Assembly: GCF_900112845.1 (NCBI RefSeq)
Contig: NZ_FONG01000009.1
Coordinates: 248,001-312,000 of the forward strand
Source of the DNA: Actinacidiphila alni
GTDB taxonomy: Bacteria; Actinomycetota; Actinomycetes; Streptomycetales; Streptomycetaceae
Length of the DNA: 64,000 nt
Direction: 5' to 3'
The position numbers were made by a program, and so were the translations under genes. The notes below the pieces were generated by a model that worked only from the letters and a program-made list of their open reading frames with translations, did not search any database and had not been told where the DNA came from. How positions within the stretch are numbered: the stretch's first letter is position 1; each line of letters opens with the position of its first letter. Below are positions 60,399 to 64,000 of the stretch, piece after piece.

Positions 60399-63224
60399 TT
60401 GACACGTAGACACCGCCGGAAGAAATCACTCATCGCCTACGGAGCGGCCGGCGTCGTGCTGGCCTCCGTCGCCACCTACGGCACCATCGCCCTCGCGTCA
60501 CCGTCGTCCGGGGACGCGACGGACGCGAAGGCGACCACCTCCAGCACCGCGCTGCAGAGCGACTTCGCCGCCGCGGCCGAGGAGTTCAAGGTCCCGCAGA
60601 GCGTGCTGATGGCCGTCTCGTACCAGCAGACGCTGTGGGAGGCGCACGACGGCGCGCCCAGCACCACCGGCGGCTACAACGTCATGGGGCTGACCCAGGT
60701 CGAGCCGGCGGACCTGGAGACGCCGACGACGGCGGACCGGCTCGCCGAGGTGAACCTCAGCGGCGACCCGGCGGTGACCAAGCACTTCAACGCCAACCGC
60801 GCGCTGAAGGCCAAGGACCCGGCCGCGGTCGACACCGACGACCCGCGGCTGCACACCCTGGACGCGGCGGCCAAGCTCACCGGCACCTCCACCGAGGACG
60901 TCAGGACCGACCGGCGGCAGAGCGTCCGGGCGGGCGCCGCGCTGCTGGCGCATTACGAGAAGGAGGCGACCGGCTCGCTGCCGGCCGACCCGGGCCAGTG
61001 GTACGCGGGCATCGCCCGCTACAGCCAGGCCACCGACACCCAGGGCGCGCAGCTCTTCGCGGAGCGGGTGCTCGGCTCGGTGAGGTCCGGCGTCTCCCGG
61101 GTCACCGCCGACGGCCAGACGCTGTCGCTGCCCGCCGACCCGGCGGTGCGGATCGTCAAGCCCGCCAAGGTGCCGGTGACGGCCGCTTACGCGAGCACCG
61201 CGGCCACCCCGACGCCGGAGTGCCCCGCCGCGCTGCACTGCACCTTCGACCCGGCCGGGTACGCCAAAGCCGGTTCCGCCGCGGACGACTTCGGCAACTA
61301 CAACGTGTCGAACCGCCCGGCCAACGGCGAGGAAATCCGCTACATCGTCATCCACGACGCCGAGGGCACCTTCGCGGGCACCCTGTCGAGCTTCAAGGAC
61401 GTGTCCCGGTACGCCAGCGCCCACTACGTGGTCGGCGGCCAGGGCCAGGTCGCGCAGGCCGTGCAGACCAAGGACGAGGCGTGGCACGCGGCCAACAAGA
61501 CCGTGAACATGCACTCGGTCGGCATCGAGCACGAGGGCTACGCGATCAAGAACGGCCAGTGGGTCTCCGAGCAGGAGTACCAGTCCTCGGCGACGCTGGT
61601 GAAGTACCTGGCCGCGAAGTTCGACATCCCGCTGGACCGTGAGCACATCATCGGCCACGACGAGGTGCCGGGCGTGCTGGACAGCAACGTCAGCTCGCAG
61701 CACTGGGACCCGGGACCCTTCTGGGACTGGAACCACTACATGTCGCTGCTCGGCAAGCCGGACGGCGCCGGCGGCGCGGGCGGCCCGGTGAAGACCGGCC
61801 AGCTGGTGCGGATCGTCCCGCCGTACAGCACCGCGAACGAGCCGAAGCTGACCAGCGGCGGCAAGGCCGTCGCGGCGCAGCCCGCGAACTTCGTCTACCT
61901 GTACAACTCCCCGTCCACCACGGCGAGCCAGCCGACCGACCCGTACATCGGCACCGGCGTGCTGGCGACCGAGGGCTCCAACTGGTCGAACAAGGTCCCG
62001 GCGGGCGGCGCGTACGTCGTCGCGCAGGTGCAGACGGACTGGACGGCGATCTGGTACGGCGGCAAGAAGCTGTGGTTCCACAACCCGGGCGGGCAGTACA
62101 CCTCGGTGCTGCCGGCGACCAGTGTGATCACGCCGAAGTCCGGTGCCGCCTCGATCCCGGTCTACGGCCGGGCGTATCCGGAGGACGCCGCGTACCCGGC
62201 GAACGTGCCGGTGCAGTCGCAGAACAACGCGTCGCTGACCAAGTACAGCGTGGCGTCCGGCCAGGCGTACGCGCAGGCGGGTCCGGAGAAGGCCGGCGAC
62301 TACTGGTACGCGGGCACCTTCGCCGGCACCGCGCCCGGTGACCGCACCCTGGTCACGGGCACCTCGAACGTCTTCTACCCGATCCGCTACAACCACCGGA
62401 TCGCCTGGGTGAAGGCGAGCGACGTCCAGCTGCACACCACCACCGCGCCCGACCCTGGCACCAACCGCTACAACCTGCTGGCCCGCGACAGCTCCGGCAA
62501 CCTGTGGCAGTACCAGGGCACGGGCGGCGCGGCCGGCCCGTTCTACAGCAAGTTCAAGGTCGGCCCCGGCTGGAACGTCTACAACACCATCACCGCGATG
62601 ACCGCGCTGCGCGCGGACGGCACCGGTGACGTGGTGGCCCGCGACACCTCCGGCAACCTCTGGTACTACCAGGGCAGCGGCAAGCCGTCCGGGCCGTTCA
62701 AGACGCGGCTGAAGACCGGCCCCGGCTGGAACGTCTACAACATCATCCTCGGCGCCCGGGACATCGACGGGGACGGCAAGGCCGATCTGATCGGCCGCGA
62801 CAGCTCCGGCAACCTGTGGTTCTACAAGGGCACCGGGAACCCGGCGGCGCCGTTCGCCACCAAGGTGAAGATCGGCCCCGGCTGGAACATGTTCAACCTG
62901 CTGATCAGCACGGGCGACATCACCGGCGACGGCAAGCCCGACCTGATCGCCCGCGAACCGTCCGGCATGCTGTGGCTGTACACGGGCACCGGCAGCGCCA
63001 CCAGCCCGTACGCCAAGCGGGTGCAGATCGGCCCGGGCTGGAACGCGTACAACACCATCGTCGGGGTCAGCGACCTCAACAACGACGGCAAGGGCGATGT
63101 GGTGGCCCGCGACGCGTCCGGCAACCTGTACTACTACCAGGGCCGGGGCACCGCGACCGGCGGTCCGTTCGCCGCCAAGGTGAAGATCGGCCCCGGCTGG
63201 AACGCGTACAACCTGCTGTTCTGA
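60399..63224 (+). CDS. Secreted N-acetylmuramoyl-L-alanine amidase with C-terminal repeats
   Basis: A 941-residue secreted wall hydrolase. A basic n-region and hydrophobic core (KKSLIAYGAAGVVLASVA) form the signal peptide. Residues about 50-270 resemble a lysozyme/transglycosylase-like domain (GYNVMGLTQ). The amidase_2/PGRP domain is at about 310-460, with zinc residues in YIVIHDAEGTF, EAWHAAN and SQHWDPGPFWDW. Two SH3-like parts follow, and the end is five repeats of about 52 residues (pattern RDSSGNLW-Y-GTG-PF-VGPGWN). TTG 60399 is chosen because it begins just before the signal peptide; upstream in-frame starts add sequence unlike a signal. Confidence 0.88.
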   Translation: MTRRHRRKKSLIAYGAAGVVLASVATYGTIALASPSSGDATDAKATTSSTALQSDFAAAAEEFKVPQSVLMAVSYQQTLWEAHDGAPSTTGGYNVMGLTQVEPADLETPTTADRLAEVNLSGDPAVTKHFNANRALKAKDPAAVDTDDPRLHTLDAAAKLTGTSTEDVRTDRRQSVRAGAALLAHYEKEATGSLPADPGQWYAGIARYSQATDTQGAQLFAERVLGSVRSGVSRVTADGQTLSLPADPAVRIVKPAKVPVTAAYASTAATPTPECPAALHCTFDPAGYAKAGSAADDFGNYNVSNRPANGEEIRYIVIHDAEGTFAGTLSSFKDVSRYASAHYVVGGQGQVAQAVQTKDEAWHAANKTVNMHSVGIEHEGYAIKNGQWVSEQEYQSSATLVKYLAAKFDIPLDREHIIGHDEVPGVLDSNVSSQHWDPGPFWDWNHYMSLLGKPDGAGGAGGPVKTGQLVRIVPPYSTANEPKLTSGGKAVAAQPANFVYLYNSPSTTASQPTDPYIGTGVLATEGSNWSNKVPAGGAYVVAQVQTDWTAIWYGGKKLWFHNPGGQYTSVLPATSVITPKSGAASIPVYGRAYPEDAAYPANVPVQSQNNASLTKYSVASGQAYAQAGPEKAGDYWYAGTFAGTAPGDRTLVTGTSNVFYPIRYNHRIAWVKASDVQLHTTTAPDPGTNRYNLLARDSSGNLWQYQGTGGAAGPFYSKFKVGPGWNVYNTITAMTALRADGTGDVVARDTSGNLWYYQGSGKPSGPFKTRLKTGPGWNVYNIILGARDIDGDGKADLIGRDSSGNLWFYKGTGNPAAPFATKVKIGPGWNMFNLLISTGDITGDGKPDLIAREPSGMLWLYTGTGSATSPYAKRVQIGPGWNAYNTIVGVSDLNNDGKGDVVARDASGNLYYYQGRGTATGGPFAAKVKIGPGWNAYNLLF
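62466..63224 (+). repeat. Five tandem repeats in the amidase C-terminus
   Basis: Units of about 150-156 bases encode RDxSGNLWxYxGTG ... GPGWNxYN ... DGxGD modules. They resemble FG-GAP/VCBS-like propeller blades, often found on secreted actinobacterial enzymes that bind polysaccharides. DNA identity among copies is moderate, with the GPGWN codons the most constant. Confidence 0.85.
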
Positions 63225-63239
63225 CCACCCGTCGTGCGA

Positions 63240-63245
63240 TAGGGT
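63240..63245 (+). promoter_or_regulatory. -10 element of the trp leader
   Basis: TAGGGT ends seven bases before the leader-peptide ATG (63253). It predicts a transcript that begins at or next to the ATG, as reported for Streptomyces trp leaders. The -35 is not clear. Confidence 0.5.
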
Positions 63246-63252
63246 CGGCGGC

Positions 63253-63324
63253 ATGACCGCGCCGACGATGTACCAGTCGCTGAACCAGAACTGGTGGTGG
63301 ACCGCTCCTCCGGCGGCCCACTGA
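63253..63324 (+). CDS. trpL: trp operon leader peptide (three consecutive Trp codons)
   Basis: A 23-residue leader, MTAPTMYQSLNQNWWWTAPP with AAH at the end. Three TGG codons stand at 63292-63300. The NWWWTAxPAAH ending is the one known from Streptomyces trpE leaders. Stalling at the Trp codons when tryptophan is scarce should prevent the downstream terminator. It lies 28 bases after the amidase stop and 105 bases before the anthranilate synthase start. Confidence 0.92.
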   Translation: MTAPTMYQSLNQNWWWTAPPAAH

Positions 63325-63343
63325 TCGCGCGCACGACACTTCG

Positions 63344-63371
63344 CGAAGGCCGCCCCCAGGGGCGGCCTTCG
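63344..63371 (+). terminator. trp attenuator hairpin
   Basis: Perfect 13-base arms (63344-63356 with 63359-63371, core CGAAGGCCGCCCC) form a terminator stem 20 bases after the leader stop, followed by a short pyrimidine-rich stretch (TTCTCC). It is placed to end transcription unless the ribosome stalls at the Trp codons. Confidence 0.82.
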
Positions 63372-63429
63372 GCGTTCTCCCGCCGGGCCGGCCGCCCCTT
63401 CCCCGCTCCACCGCCCGGAAGGAACCGCC

Positions 63430-64000
63430 GTGCACGTCACCCCGCCCAGCCCCCAGTCGCTGATCGAGCGACTGGCCTCCCCCGGCTGCCCGCCGTTCGC
63501 CCTGCTGCACCGCCGTACGCCCGGCCGTCCCGAGGACGTGGTGGAGGTGCTGCTCGGTCCGGTCGGCGGCGTCGAACTCCTCGCCGACATCCCGCTGCCG
63601 GCGGGCCCGCCCGCCGGCAGCGCCGCGGTCACCGACGCGCTCGCCCTCGTCCCGTACCGGCAGATCCGCGAGCGCGGCTTCGACGTCCGCGACGACGGCA
63701 CCCCGCTGACCGTGCTGCGGCCCGAGGAGTCGTACGAACTGCCGCTCGCCGAGCTGCTGGCCGCGCTCCCGGAGCGGGAGGTACGGGTCGAGGGCGGCGC
63801 CTTCGACATCGACGACGACACCTACGCGGGGATCGTCGAGCGGGTCATCGAGGACGAGATCGGGCGCGGCGAGGGCGCCAACTTCGTGATCCGCCGGACC
63901 TTCCGCGGCACCGTACCCGGCCACGGGCCGCAGACGGCGCTGGCGCTGTTCGCCCGGCTGCTGCGCGGCGAGCGCGGCGCCTACTGGACGTATGTGGTGC
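63430..64000 (+). CDS. trpE: Anthranilate synthase, N-terminal part (cut by window edge)
   Basis: About 190 residues are visible; the gene runs off the right edge. The product starts VHVTPPSPQSLIERLA, and further on DDDTYAGIVERVIEDEIGRGE and NFVIRRTF, typical of the chorismate-binding component I, as in the fused TrpE-TrpG type streptomycete proteins. Whether it is fused with component II cannot be seen. GTG 63430 follows AAGGAA. The Trp-rich leader and attenuator immediately upstream support the assignment. Confidence 0.9.
   Translation, partial: MHVTPPSPQSLIERLASPGCPPFALLHRRTPGRPEDVVEVLLGPVGGVELLADIPLPAGPPAGSAAVTDALALVPYRQIRERGFDVRDDGTPLTVLRPEESYELPLAELLAALPEREVRVEGGAFDIDDDTYAGIVERVIEDEIGRGEGANFVIRRTFRGTVPGHGPQTALALFARLLRGERGAYWTYVV

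Noticed and set aside
60498..63821. 1107-codon minus-strand frame opposite the amidase
   Set aside because: Repetitive Arg/Val/Ala-rich translation that mirrors the amidase repeats; no start site or family support.

Overview
This 64 kb window is high-GC actinobacterial chromosome. The gene order (ileS, divIVA, yggT, sepF, yggS, pgeF, ftsZ, ftsQ, murG, ftsW, murD, mraY, murF, murE, ftsI, ftsL, rsmH, mraZ), a geosmin synthase, a FtsZ ending in VPDFLK, frequent GTG starts and a typical streptomycete dispersed inverted repeat all point to Streptomyces or a close relative in the Streptomycetaceae. I found no insertion sequence, prophage, CRISPR array, tRNA or rRNA. Almost all of it reads as vertically inherited core chromosome.

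Layout. 1-9.4 kb: the 5' end of dnaE, a DsbA-like thioredoxin, a dienelactone-hydrolase-type enzyme, an MscS channel, an NhaP-type antiporter, then an lspA / rluD-like / GNAT group preceded by a Lys/Ala-rich TraR-type zinc protein. 9.5-13.2 kb: a T-box riboswitch and ileS, whose class I signature is GAHH instead of HxGH. 13.2-32.4 kb: the complete division and cell wall (dcw) cluster on the minus strand, driven from a promoter at about 32.37-32.40 kb that overlaps four 10-bp-spaced GTGG repeats (putative MraZ operator), with a second regulatory region in front of ftsZ. 32.5-43.8 kb: beta-carbonic anhydrase, a MoxR / DUF58 / transglutaminase operon, DUF3040, a methyltransferase, a HEPN-type protein, a TetR regulator, DUF4126 and a CrtI-like oxidoreductase. 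44.0-46.3 kb: the bifunctional geosmin synthase. 46.4-53.3 kb: a Tyr/Gln-rich membrane protein, metF and the thiamine genes (thiE on minus; thiO-thiS-thiG on plus behind a TPP riboswitch). 53.4-58.7 kb: a dispersed repeat, a PASTA Ser/Thr kinase, an endonuclease IV, a His-rich DUF4396 membrane protein behind a CsoR-like palindrome, a sulfite-oxidase-like protein, and the convergent pair bfr and bfd, each with an IdeR/DmdR1-like iron box. 58.8-64 kb: class II DAHP synthase, a large secreted amidase with five C-terminal repeats, and a trp leader peptide plus attenuator in front of an anthranilate synthase that runs off the right edge.

How it works together. The dcw genes are nearly all joined by 4-base start/stop overlaps and make lipid II precursors (MurE, MurF, MraY, MurD, MurG), the septal synthase (FtsW, FtsI), the divisome (FtsZ, FtsQ, FtsL, SepF) and the polar growth organiser DivIVA. 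PASTA kinase, SEDS/PBP pair and secreted amidase all act on the same peptidoglycan. Several cis-elements can be read directly: T-box, TPP riboswitch, trp attenuator, MraZ repeats, iron boxes and CsoR-like site. The most notable observations are the swapped signature motif in IleRS, the long Gly/Arg/Asp-rich cytoplasmic extension of FtsL, the MraZ-repeat promoter, and the probable copper-responsive DUF4396 gene.
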